The notes beneath the pieces are model-generated. The model had not been told where the DNA came from. It saw nothing but the letters and a program-made list of their open reading frames with translations, and made no database searches. Of a stretch of 64,000 bases of DNA, positions 51,357-58,987 are shown in pieces. The position numbers and the translations under genes are program-made. Numbering within the stretch: position 1 is the first letter of the stretch; each line of letters starts with the position of its first letter. Origin of the DNA: Bog-950 sp044228435. Its GTDB lineage: Bacteria; Bacteroidota; Bacteroidia; Chitinophagales; LD1. The stretch covers positions 124,001 to 188,000 of the forward strand of contig JBGAUW010000008.1 of assembly GCA_044228435.1 (NCBI GenBank). Reading direction: 5' to 3'.

Positions 51357-53665
51357 TAGCTGTTAAATCTTTTGGTAAAATAATTGGCCTCGGTTAACCC
51401 GTTAGTTATGCCCTTTACTATATACTCGGCATTTCTGCGTTCTTTTTCGTGCCCCTGTTTAATTGTGGACCGTAGCATAAAATCATCGTAGCTGTTTTGC
51501 TGTGCCACCGGTTGGGAGGTACGGTGCATAGCAGGCACTATGTATTTATGCATAATCAAATCCTCCAGCCTGTTTTCGTGTGCAGCGCGTATAAGGTCGC
51601 CGTGCTTTTTTACGGTAGGTATATCCCAAATGTATTCGCCGCCCTGTGCGTTTATAAGCATACCGCCCTGCCGGTGGCTGCGGCCATACAGGTGCCCATC
51701 TTTTATGCGGCCGCTGCCCAGCACTACCGGCCCGCCCTTTTCAAACTTTGGTATTTCGGGCAGGGGTGCCGCGGCCACGGCAGCCAGTTCCGCTGCACCC
51801 ACAGCTGCCGTTATAGCTGCAAACACATTGCCGGCGATAGGGCCTGTATCGCTGTAGGCGCGCATAATAGCCTGCGCCATTTTTACGCCTATATCAAATA
51901 TTGCAAATACCTTGTTAGCTACAGCCTGCTTGCGTTCTATTTTCGCTTTTTCTACGGCCGCCTTTTTTTCAAGGTCGGCTTTCTTTTTGGCGCTGCGCTC
52001 TTCAATAGCCTGGCGCATTTCTGCATTGCTGCCCGCCGCTTCCAGTTGCTTAGCTGTTATCTCATCAATACCACTTAACTTTGTTTGTAGCTCGGCGTCC
52101 AGCGCTTGTGTCTGCTGATCAAACAGCTGGTTGGTAATTTTGCTGATGTTAGCTACGGCATTCTGCATTTCGCTAGCATACTCGTTTAAAAAACCCTTTA
52201 TTTTTTCCATGGGGGTTTCTACCTCAATTTTTATTACAGGTAGTTTCTGTATGTCTATTTCTTGCTGTATTTCTTCATTAATACCTTTAATGGAGGTAAG
52301 CGTTTTTTCTTTAATAGGTTCTACTGGCTCTTCCTTGTCGCGTTTAATAGCGGCGCTAACTTTATTAATACCTTCGGTAGCTTTTTGTGCAGGGTCGCCG
52401 CCAAGTTCATACAGCGCTTTTATGGTGTCATTAAGCGATTTTACCAGTAGCTCATTTTTCTTTTGCAGTTCGCTTGTAGCTTCTTTATGTTTTTCGGCGG
52501 CTATGGTTGAGGCAGTTGTATTTGATTTATAACCAAACATGCCACCGGCAAGGCTGATAATGCCTAGTTTAGCTTGGTCCCAAAGGTTAAGGGTTTCGTC
52601 AATGCTCTTATTGTTTTCTTCGTTAATGGCAATGTGAGTTTTGGCAATGTCGCGTGCTAAAATTTCGGCTTGTGCTTTTAATACCAATGCCTGCGAGTAT
52701 TTGGCATAGGCAAGCTGCAAGTCTTCCAGCGATGTTTTTTCGTTATCAAGTGTTCCAAAGTATGCCGGCGATTGTTCTTTAAGCTCGTCAATAATTTTTT
52801 TACGCTCTTGTTGGGTGGTAGTAACATTTTTATACTTTTCTATCAGCAACTCAACTTTACCGGCTTCGCTCACTGCACTATCGCCGGCTTGTTTTCTTAT
52901 TTCTTCAAAGTCCACAAGGTTTTTGTTGCTAAGGCCTACCGCCCGCGTAAACTCGTCCCAGTGCGCAACCAATTCACCTATAGCAATTACGGCCAGGCCA
53001 ATGCCCGTGCCTGCCAATGCCAGCTTAAAAACCTTCATGGCGCCGGTGCTTTCGCCCACTACAAGAGCGTAAGCCGATTGTGCGGCCGAAGCAGTTTTGG
53101 TTATAATACCGCCTTCTTTGGTTACAGCATTGTAGCCCTCTTGTAAGGACGTGGCAGCGTTTAAGGCACCTTTAACCTGAGCCGAAATTTCGGTAAACCG
53201 CTTGCTCTCACTACCGGTAGCGGCAATTAAACCGGCTCCCACTTCAAAGGCAGCATTTATGCCCTTCATACCGCTGGTTAGCGCATCCAATAGCATAGCA
53301 TCGGCGCTAAGGTTTTTAATTAATGTGCGCGATTCTTCCATGCGGTTGCTTAACAATACCACCGCGCGTGCCGTGTTTTCGTACGACTTTGTGTTGGTAT
53401 TGCCTATTGCGGCCATGTTGGCCAGATCATCCTGCATCGCTTTAAGGGCTTTGCCAGCGTCGTTGTATTTAAGCAGATTGGCCTGCATTATGCGCGTATG
53501 TTCGGCTAACTTTTTATTTGCCTCATCTACTTGCTTGCCGCTATAAGTTGATTTAATAGCTTTCTCCTGTGCGGTTAACAGTTCGGTTATGTCGCTTATT
53601 TTAACGCTGGTTTTGTCGAACCCCGAATCGTCTATTAGAAACTTTAAATAAATTTCATCTGCCAT
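51356..53665 (-). CDS. Phage tail tape measure protein
   Basis: A 769-residue, mostly helical and coiled-coil protein. Features typical of tape measures are a long alpha-helical N-terminal half with LTAQEKAIKSTYSGKQ, a hydrophobic centre (VFKLALAGTGIGLAVIAIGE), a KKADLEKKAAVEKAKIERKQ coil, and an Ala-rich membrane-like segment (MAQAIMRAYSDTGPIAGNVF). The C-terminal part carries LPEIPKFEKGGPVVLGSGRI, a known tape-measure ending. It sets tail length and is ejected during infection in functional phages. It overlaps the next gene by one base. Confidence 0.88.
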   Translation of the reverse strand: MADEIYLKFLIDDSGFDKTSVKISDITELLTAQEKAIKSTYSGKQVDEANKKLAEHTRIMQANLLKYNDAGKALKAMQDDLANMAAIGNTNTKSYENTARAVVLLSNRMEESRTLIKNLSADAMLLDALTSGMKGINAAFEVGAGLIAATGSESKRFTEISAQVKGALNAATSLQEGYNAVTKEGGIITKTASAAQSAYALVVGESTGAMKVFKLALAGTGIGLAVIAIGELVAHWDEFTRAVGLSNKNLVDFEEIRKQAGDSAVSEAGKVELLIEKYKNVTTTQQERKKIIDELKEQSPAYFGTLDNEKTSLEDLQLAYAKYSQALVLKAQAEILARDIAKTHIAINEENNKSIDETLNLWDQAKLGIISLAGGMFGYKSNTTASTIAAEKHKEATSELQKKNELLVKSLNDTIKALYELGGDPAQKATEGINKVSAAIKRDKEEPVEPIKEKTLTSIKGINEEIQQEIDIQKLPVIKIEVETPMEKIKGFLNEYASEMQNAVANISKITNQLFDQQTQALDAELQTKLSGIDEITAKQLEAAGSNAEMRQAIEERSAKKKADLEKKAAVEKAKIERKQAVANKVFAIFDIGVKMAQAIMRAYSDTGPIAGNVFAAITAAVGAAELAAVAAAPLPEIPKFEKGGPVVLGSGRIKDGHLYGRSHRQGGMLINAQGGEYIWDIPTVKKHGDLIRAAHENRLEDLIMHKYIVPAMHRTSQPVAQQNSYDDFMLRSTIKQGHEKERRNAEYIVKGITNGLTEANYFTKRFNS

Positions 53666-53813
53666 GTTGTTTTTGTTTTTTCTGTTTTAAATCCAATACA
53701 GACCTCATCCTAAATCCTTCTCCTTTAGGAGAAGGACTTGAACAGCCGGTTTAGCGCGTAACCGGCTGTTGTTCCCCTCTCCTGAAGGCGAGGGGCTGGG
53801 GGGAGGTTGTTGT
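53666..53813. repeat. Repeat-derived spacer with two hairpins
   Basis: The gap between the tape measure and the tail-chaperone stop contains CCTTCTCCTTTAGGAGAAGG (53717-53736), an AACAGCCGGT / ACCGGCTGTT hairpin (53741-53770) and a CCCCTCTCC element. The AACAGCCGG hairpin recurs at 58855-58883. No gene. Confidence 0.6.
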
Positions 53814-54613
53814 CTATTGTATAACGTCTTGTGTCTTCTGTCTTTTATTCTCCCTAACCACATGCTCCAGCTTGGTAAGGTATTGCTGCACGGTAAGTTG
53901 TTGGGCCTGGTTAAACTCGTGCAGGTTGCCGTTGCAAATGCTCATCAGGTTTTCGGTAAACTGTTCGCCTATGCGGCGGATGCGGACGCGAACGTCGAAA
54001 TCTGCGTAAGAGTTGAATTGAACTTGTTTATCTTCTCCATAATCTCCGTTAAAGATTGCTGCCAGTTTTCGGCTGTAATACTTTGCGAAGGAATGTACCG
54101 GCTCAACCCGGCCTGCTGAAAAAAATCGTAAAGCGCACCTCCCTTTTGGCTATCGGCCCACAGCAGGTTAAACTTCTCTTTATGTATTTGCTCGTTATAA
54201 ACCGAAGGGTTTTCATCTTCGCGTATATACAGCAGGGCCGCAATTTCGGTTAGCAGGGTAGGGTCGAACAGGATTTCTTTTCTATCCTTTAATACGCCCA
54301 GCCAGTAACCCAGTTCAGTAATTTTTGTTTGGCTGTTGCTATTAAGCACTTCTTCCACCTTAGCCAGCCAGGCATCTAAATCGCGGCCCGGCAGTTTGCA
54401 GTTTAGCTGCTCCTGCAACTCGTTCAGCTTTTCGAGTAACGGTAGAGGCAGTTGCTTTAAATCGGGGAAGTAGAAATACTTACGGTTTTGCGAATCGACA
54501 AAAGCTACCTGCATATTTTGATGGTAGGTTTTGCTTTGGTGCGTAAAGCAATAGTTGTATATGGCTTGCTTAAAGCCAATGCGCGCGAGAAGGGCGATGA
54601 GAGAATGGGTCAT
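53814..54613 (-). CDS. Predicted -1 frameshift product of the tail-chaperone gene
   Basis: If ribosomes slip back one base at the T TTT TTT heptamer (54125-54119), decoding continues from residue 165 for 101 codons to a TAG at 53816-53814, giving a 266-residue fusion. The -1 frame has no stop in this span and, beyond the zero-frame stop, reads as normal protein (ICNGNLHEFNQAQQLTVQQY, LTKLEHVVREN). No ATG, GTG or TTG lies early in that frame, so separate translation would yield at most ~43 residues. This matches the G/GT design of tail assembly chaperones found just upstream of tape measures. Confidence 0.65.
53969..54613 (-). CDS. Phage tail assembly chaperone-like protein, zero-frame product
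   Basis: A 214-residue soluble protein encoded directly upstream of the tape measure on the same strand, where long-tailed phages encode chaperones that bind it. Features: an N-terminal helix, a strand pair (VAFVDSQNRKYFYFPDL), helical LPLLEKLNELQEQLNCKLPG and ENPSVYNEQIHKEKFNLLW. D163-F164-F165 are encoded by a canonical slippery sequence. The frame ends in low-complexity STFASASAA. No sequence family was recognised; the assignment rests on position and the frameshift signal. Confidence 0.65.
   Translation of the reverse strand: MTHSLIALLARIGFKQAIYNYCFTHQSKTYHQNMQVAFVDSQNRKYFYFPDLKQLPLPLLEKLNELQEQLNCKLPGRDLDAWLAKVEEVLNSNSQTKITELGYWLGVLKDRKEILFDPTLLTEIAALLYIREDENPSVYNEQIHKEKFNLLWADSQKGGALYDFFQQAGLSRYIPSQSITAENWQQSLTEIMEKINKFNSTLTQISTFASASAA
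54119..54125 (-). promoter_or_regulatory. Probable programmed -1 frameshift site (T TTT TTT)
   Basis: Seven T on the minus strand are phased as GAT TTT TTT CAG in the tail-chaperone frame, which is the X XXY YYZ form for -1 slippage. The following GC-rich CAGCAGGCCGGG may slow the ribosome. The -1 frame stays open for 101 codons. Confidence 0.65.
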
Positions 54614-54725
54614 TTTTTATATTTAGTAGTGGAAAAGATGCAAGACACAAGACACAAGAGCAAAGAAATAGCAGGTAAGCCGTCAACTAATAACTGAGAA
54701 CCAACCACTGGCAACGGGCAACTGT

Positions 54726-55049
54726 TTAAAGGTATTGCGAGTGTAAAATTGTTGCCAGCGCTACCGAGCAAACTATAACTACCGGCATGGTATAAAGCAA
54801 ATGGATATTAAATGGTAAAAACAGTAAGCATATAACGGTGCCGTATACCGAGGGCATACACTTAATGCAATACAGCAACGGATAATACCATTTGCTAACC
54901 ACCGGTTGTTGCCGCGTTACCGGGTGTTTAATAAAAATACCATCCAGCCACCGGCGGACAAAATGCAGCAGCATGTTGGGTTGCGTGGTAATGTGCAGCC
55001 CGTTTACAAACAGGGCGGTAAGCACTATGCAATAAATGGGCGCTATCAT
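54726..55049 (-). CDS. Small membrane protein of the phage-like module
   Basis: 107 residues from the ATG at 55049, which overlaps the stop of the preceding gene as ATGA; the longer frame to 55112 would overlap it by 67 nt. Two or three hydrophobic helices are visible (APIYCIVLTALFVNGLHI; YGTVICLLFLPFNIHLL; VVIVCSVALATIL). In phage modules small membrane proteins here can be holin-like or of unknown function. No family was recognised. Confidence 0.6.
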   Translation of the reverse strand: MIAPIYCIVLTALFVNGLHITTQPNMLLHFVRRWLDGIFIKHPVTRQQPVVSKWYYPLLYCIKCMPSVYGTVICLLFLPFNIHLLYTMPVVIVCSVALATILHSQYL

Positions 55050-55384
55050 AGTAAGGTTACGGTTTGGTTTTGCGGTTCGGCATCGCAGTAATAGAAGAGG
55101 AGGGTAAGGCAACTTACCTCTGTATCGCCTATGGCGAAGGGTTGCTGATGGGTGCTATCTTCACCATCGGGGCTAAGCCACACCTGGTATTGGGTGCCGG
55201 TGCGGTATTCGCCGTTGGGCAGCACGAGCAGGCCATCGTTAGCGGTGGTAACCGGTGTTACATCGGTTCGGCCATCGGGTGTTTTAAAGGTTATTAAATA
55301 ATCGGTATTGGGCGCTGCGGTGCCTATGGTAAGGTTGGTAATGCAGCAGGGTAGAGGGGCCGTTTGGTGGCAGTTGCAGGGCAT
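55046..55384 (-). CDS. Small phage-module protein, unknown function
   Basis: A 112-residue protein starting MPCNCHQTAPLPCCITNL. It has a Cys-rich N-terminus and a single beta-sandwich-like domain (YLITFKTPDGRTDVTPVTT, then GTQYQVWLSPDGE). The CNC start resembles that of the large protein at 46381-48264, which suggests related attachment domains in the same structure. The gene is coupled to the next by ATGA. Confidence 0.6.
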   Translation of the reverse strand: MPCNCHQTAPLPCCITNLTIGTAAPNTDYLITFKTPDGRTDVTPVTTANDGLLVLPNGEYRTGTQYQVWLSPDGEDSTHQQPFAIGDTEVSCLTLLFYYCDAEPQNQTVTLL

Positions 55385-55462
55385 GCTAATAGTATTAAGT
55401 AATTAGTATAAAGTAGATAGACAAAACGGATTGCTTGTATAATGCCCTATGCAATGGCAACT

Positions 55463-55596
55463 GTAGGGGCCAACCCTTGCGGTTGCCCAGATTTTAGACG
55501 ATAGACACAAGAAACAAGACTTGAACAGCCCGCCTCATCCGTCATCCCGCCTGCGGCGGGCGACACCTTCTTCATGTTATGGAGAAGGAAGGAATG
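55463..55596. repeat. REP hairpin and CTCATCC element in a 363-nt gap
   Basis: 55463-55488 is a GTAGGGGCCAACCCTTGCGG REP hairpin; 55495-55530 a short-period AGACGATAGACACAAG string; 55531-55596 a CCTCATCCGTCATCCC...GGAGAAGGAAGG element of the family at 22953-23003. No gene between 55385 and 55747. Confidence 0.6.
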
Positions 55597-55683
55597 AGAG
55601 ACATTTTTCTGTTTGCAATGCAAATATAAGTAATTGTGAAATCAAATAAAATAATTTGAGGTGATTTTTTTGTTTTTGGCCAT

Positions 55684-55726
55684 AAAAAACCGGCTGCCGC
55701 TTGCTAACGCAAACAACAGCCGGCTA
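55684..55726 (-). terminator. Intrinsic terminator of the collagen-like lipoprotein gene
   Basis: On the minus strand AGCCGGCTG and CAGCCGGTTTTTT form a stem followed by a T run, 22 nt after the stop at 55748. Confidence 0.7.
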
Positions 55727-55747
55727 TCTATTAGGTATATAATTCTA

Positions 55748-56266
55748 TTACTCTGGCAAGCCAAAGTAGCGCATAGTTGCTTTATAGTCGTTAAAATCTA
55801 CCGGTGCTTTTTTGCCAAAAGTTGAGCCTTTTGCTACTACTACCTTTCCGGCTGTTATGTTGCGGTCTCCCCCCGAGTAGCTGCTTCCGTCGGCGTCGGC
55901 AATGCGGCACTCTATTGCGCGGCTGGGAAAGTTAAACCATTTGGTTTGGTAAACGTTATCTGGCCCCAGGCCCGGCGATGGATACCAAAGCTCATTTACA
56001 GCATCTTTATAATACACTAACACAAGGCTGCTATCCATATACCCCTGGGTTATACCGGTAAGTGAATAGGTCCAATAGTTTTTAGCAGCGGTAACGGTAT
56101 CAATGCGGTTAAATAAAAATACTCTTACATCGGCGTTGCCGTTAGTGCCATTTGTACCGTTAGTGCCTGCCGGACCTGCAGGGCCTTGTTCACCTTCTTT
56201 GGTACAGGCAGCAGCCATTAATACTAACATAGCCATTACTAATACAATGTTTAATTTTTGTTTCAT
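55748..56266 (-). CDS. Lipoprotein with a short collagen-like segment
   Basis: A 172-residue lipoprotein: lipobox AAAC (Cys21) followed by TKEGEQGPAGPAGTNGTNGT, a Gly-X-Y stretch of about eight triplets, then a beta-rich domain with NYWTYSLTGITQGYMDSS and ITAGKVVVAKGSTFG. Such collagen-tagged lipoproteins are frequent in Bacteroidota and are thought to be surface-exposed. It lies inside the phage-like module between the terminase and tail genes, with its own terminator, so it is more likely a host insertion than a virion gene. Confidence 0.8.
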   Translation of the reverse strand: MKQKLNIVLVMAMLVLMAAACTKEGEQGPAGPAGTNGTNGTNGNADVRVFLFNRIDTVTAAKNYWTYSLTGITQGYMDSSLVLVYYKDAVNELWYPSPGLGPDNVYQTKWFNFPSRAIECRIADADGSSYSGGDRNITAGKVVVAKGSTFGKKAPVDFNDYKATMRYFGLPE

Positions 56267-56340
56267 ACTTAATTTTTAGGGTTAATATATGCGGCCAAAA
56301 TAGTATTTAATGTAATGCACGTGGTTGCTTTTAAAAGCAA

Positions 56341-56763
56341 TCAGGTATTCGGGTGCCAGCAGTGCAGCCAGTAATCTACCATGCAGCGCATCAGCTCTTT
56401 AATTTCGGCGTAGTTGTGGCCCTTTTGAAAAAAGCCCTGTATGTTCAGGTGCATGTAAGCTTCATCAATAGCCTGTTGCGAAACAGCGGTAGAGTAAAAA
56501 ATAAAAGGGATGCTTTTTTTACGGAGTTGTTTGTCGCTGTCTATTATTCTTTTTAGTTCAAGTCCGTTTACCTTGGGTAGGTTAACATCGCATATAATAA
56601 TAAAAGGGCGGTCGGTGGTGGTTTGCAGATAAAGGAGGGCCTCTTTGGCATCGGAAAAGTATAAGACCGGGTTATCTACTTTTATATCGTTAAAAATTTC
56701 GCCCAACAGCAGTTGGTCGTCCAGATCGTCTTCTATTATCACTAAGGGTCCTTTTGCCGACAT
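56341..56763 (-). CDS. Response regulator, receiver domain only (Rcp1-like)
   Basis: A 140-residue single-domain receiver. Acidic pocket E11-D12-D13, phosphoacceptor D59 in IIICDVNLPKVNG, the YSTAV segment with the switch Thr, and a lysine in FFQKGHNY. The LDDQLLLGEIFNDI helix fits the Rcp1-like receivers that pair with phytochrome-like kinases. No kinase is adjacent; the kinases in this window are candidates only. It lies inside the phage-like module, where head genes would be expected. Confidence 0.88.
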   Translation of the reverse strand: MSAKGPLVIIEDDLDDQLLLGEIFNDIKVDNPVLYFSDAKEALLYLQTTTDRPFIIICDVNLPKVNGLELKRIIDSDKQLRKKSIPFIFYSTAVSQQAIDEAYMHLNIQGFFQKGHNYAEIKELMRCMVDYWLHCWHPNT

Positions 56764-56989
56764 GGTAAGTTAATTTGTTACATAATTAAATGGGGTTCTT
56801 ACATCGATGCTATTCCAATTTGCCTGCCAAAGAAAACTTTGCTTTTATGCCCCACCTTGTACCGTAAACGGCACAAAAAATTGCACCGGTGGCTTAAAAC
56901 CCTTATCCATTGCCGGTTTTGGGGTGGTTGTGGTACGCGTTGGCGCGGTTTCGGTCTCTGCAAATTGTCGAGCGACCGCGAGAGCTGAG

Positions 56990-57038
56990 TTTGTGGCGAA
57001 AGCACTTGTCTTCGACTCCGCTTAGACTGACATGCTTC
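56990..57038. repeat. Single arm of the 2198-2270 hairpin family
   Basis: AAGCACTTGTCTTCGACTCC followed by GCTTAGACTGACATGCTTCC is the reverse complement of bases 2192-2225 with few changes. It ends nine bases before the terminase stop. Confidence 0.65.
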
Positions 57039-57046
57039 CTTACCCC

Positions 57047-58345
57047 CTACAATTTATGCCGATCTAGAAAATCGTGCAGGTGGGTGTTGCACTGGTAGCG
57101 GAAGGTATCCAGCGCATCGGCGCGCTGGGCCTGCTGCTGGCGGTTGGTTTTTAACAGGTTGCCTTCTTCGTCGGCCTCTACATACTGTAAATCGTAAATC
57201 AGTTTGGTGCACTGCGGGTGTATTTGCAAATCGGGGTGAAAGGCGCAAATGGCGTTTACCAAATGGCGGTTTTCGCGCACCGAGGGGTTGGCCTTGGGCA
57301 CCATCAGCCGCCGGTTAAGCTGCAAGCGGTTATCGATAATGCGCCAGGCATCGATATTGTTTTGCTGGGTAATTTCGCGCTTGCGCTGCATGGCATCGCC
57401 GGTAATGTAGCAGTTGGCCAGGGTGCGGGTATCAAAGGTGTTTACTATCAAATCCAGCATTTTGTATACATCGCCTTTTTTTTCAATTACCAGTTCTTTA
57501 AAAATGTGGTAGTGCATACCGTTGGCATTGGTAAACAGGTGGGCGCAAATGCACACAAAAGGCTCTACGTTAAAATCGATGCTAAGGTATACGGGTAGCA
57601 TAGGGTTAAACACCGCACCGGTGCTTACGTGCTTTTGCGGATTGAAATTATGCACGTAAGGGCGCTGCACTTCTTCTTTACCCCACTCGCCCAAATAGTA
57701 AATGCGGTACAGGTTGGGCGATACTCTTATTTTCTGTTCAAGCACGCGCCCGTATTCTGCATCTATATATTGGTTATCTTTAAACGTAGTTTTAAGCACC
57801 GCGCAGTTATCGGGTGGGTTATCGAAAAACCGCGCCTTTAGCCAATGCGTTTCATCAATCGGATTAAACGACAGTATTATCTGCTTATATCTTTTGGTTT
57901 GTCCGCGCAGGCGCAAATCCAGCTGGTCGAAATCGTTTTGGGTAAGCTCGGTGGCCTCTTCAATCCATATACCGGTAATGGTTTCAATTGATTTCAGTTT
58001 TTCTACGTCATCCAACCCGGCCAAAATAATTTCGTTACCGGTGGGGTTATGCGTAAAATTCATAAAGGTTTCGCGCATAGAAAATTCGCAACTGTAACCC
58101 TGCGCAGCAATTTCATTTTCAATGCGTTTGAACACCGATTCGCGCAAAGTTCTGCCTACCTTTCGGATAACCAAAAACCGGTGGCCCGGCTCGGATAATA
58201 CGCGCCCTAAAATTTTTTGCGAAGCAAAAACTGATTTGCCCGAACCCGAGCCGCCGTAGAGCACCAGGTAGCGGTTGGTATCAAAAAAGTAAGGCAGGTA
58301 AACATCGTTAAGTGGACGGTACTGGAGGCTGTTGTGAGGCGCCAT
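57047..58345 (-). CDS. terL: Phage terminase large subunit (PBSX-like)
   Basis: A 432-residue DNA-packaging ATPase/nuclease from the ATG at 58345 (MAPHNSLQYR). Walker A is GGSGSGKS (31-38), the Walker B region is GIWIEEATEL, and the coupling motif is LSFNPIDETHW. The C-terminal RNase H-like nuclease shows LSIDFNVEPFVC and CYITGDAMQRKRE with acidic metal ligands. It packages DNA into proheads in a full phage. It is intact, although no portal or capsid gene follows. The start overlaps the upstream terminase small-subunit-like gene. Confidence 0.92.
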   Translation of the reverse strand: MAPHNSLQYRPLNDVYLPYFFDTNRYLVLYGGSGSGKSVFASQKILGRVLSEPGHRFLVIRKVGRTLRESVFKRIENEIAAQGYSCEFSMRETFMNFTHNPTGNEIILAGLDDVEKLKSIETITGIWIEEATELTQNDFDQLDLRLRGQTKRYKQIILSFNPIDETHWLKARFFDNPPDNCAVLKTTFKDNQYIDAEYGRVLEQKIRVSPNLYRIYYLGEWGKEEVQRPYVHNFNPQKHVSTGAVFNPMLPVYLSIDFNVEPFVCICAHLFTNANGMHYHIFKELVIEKKGDVYKMLDLIVNTFDTRTLANCYITGDAMQRKREITQQNNIDAWRIIDNRLQLNRRLMVPKANPSVRENRHLVNAICAFHPDLQIHPQCTKLIYDLQYVEADEEGNLLKTNRQQQAQRADALDTFRYQCNTHLHDFLDRHKL

Positions 58346-58598
58346 ATAAAACAATTGTGCGGTAAGGACTCATTTCAGTTTGTGGTTTGGCATCTTGATA
58401 AGCGCCGTCCATTTTATTCAGTTCGGCAATAGCCTGGCGGCGCTCGCCAAAGTCGGGTTTCAAATCACATGCGGCAGTGCTACCGGTGGCCGGTTTTTCC
58501 CATAGCATTTCTCCGCGGGCTATAAGGGTAAGTATTTCCATACGTTCGTCGCGGCCGGCAATGGGTGGCCTTGCAGTGGTTAAAGGTGGTTGTGGCAT
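58308..58598 (-). CDS. Terminase small-subunit-like protein, N-terminally truncated
   Basis: A 96-residue protein whose middle (ERMEILTLIARGEMLWEKP, then ERRQAIAELNKMDGAYQ) resembles the C-terminal half of Bacteroidota phage terminase small subunits. The usual N-terminal helix-turn-helix DNA-binding half is absent: upstream of the ATG the sequence is the repeat at 58657-58815. It overlaps the large subunit start by 38 nt. It probably lost its N-terminus when the repeat or a deletion reached it. Confidence 0.6.
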   Translation of the reverse strand: MPQPPLTTARPPIAGRDERMEILTLIARGEMLWEKPATGSTAACDLKPDFGERRQAIAELNKMDGAYQDAKPQTEMSPYRTIVLYGASQQPPVPST

Positions 58599-58656
58599 AA
58601 AATTCTAATTTCATACAAAGTTATGAAATCAAAATAAGAAAAGCAAGTAAAGTGGC

Positions 58657-58815
58657 AGGTCATTGCGAGGAAATTTTGATTGCCATTAAGGCAAACAAAA
58701 TGACGCGGCAATCCCCCTAAGAATAAAAGCCTAATGCTGTTCTGACGATACTTGTGCTTTTTGCCTTTGGGGATTGCTTCACCCACTCGCAAAGCCTTGG
58801 GGTTCGCAATGACGC
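58657..58815. repeat. Long inverted-repeat element (GTCATTGCGA ends)
   Basis: Perfect 10-bp ends (GTCATTGCGA at 58659-58668 and TCGCAATGAC at 58804-58813) with inner complementary pieces (GGCAATCCCC and GGGGATTGC). No coding potential. It abuts the truncated terminase small subunit. Confidence 0.65.
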
Positions 58816-58854
58816 GCTATTTTTGTGCGTGCTTCGCACGCACACTATTTAAAC

Positions 58855-58952
58855 AACAGCCGGTTTAGCGCTAAGCCGGTTGTTGTAGAGACAATGGCAC
58901 GGCCTTGTCTATACAAATACCAATACAGGGCGACCGCAAGGGTCGCCCCTAC
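58855..58952. repeat. AACAGCCGG hairpin and hybrid REP pair
   Basis: 58855-58883 is an ACAACAGCCGG / CCGGTTGTTGT hairpin. 58885-58952 is a REP pair whose left arm is of the GTAGAGAC type (GTAGAGACAATGGCACGGCC) and whose right arm is of the GGGGC type (ending GGGTCGCCCCTAC). Confidence 0.7.
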
Positions 58953-58987
58953 AGAACCCGCGTAAACGTTTATCTTCGCGCGCATAA

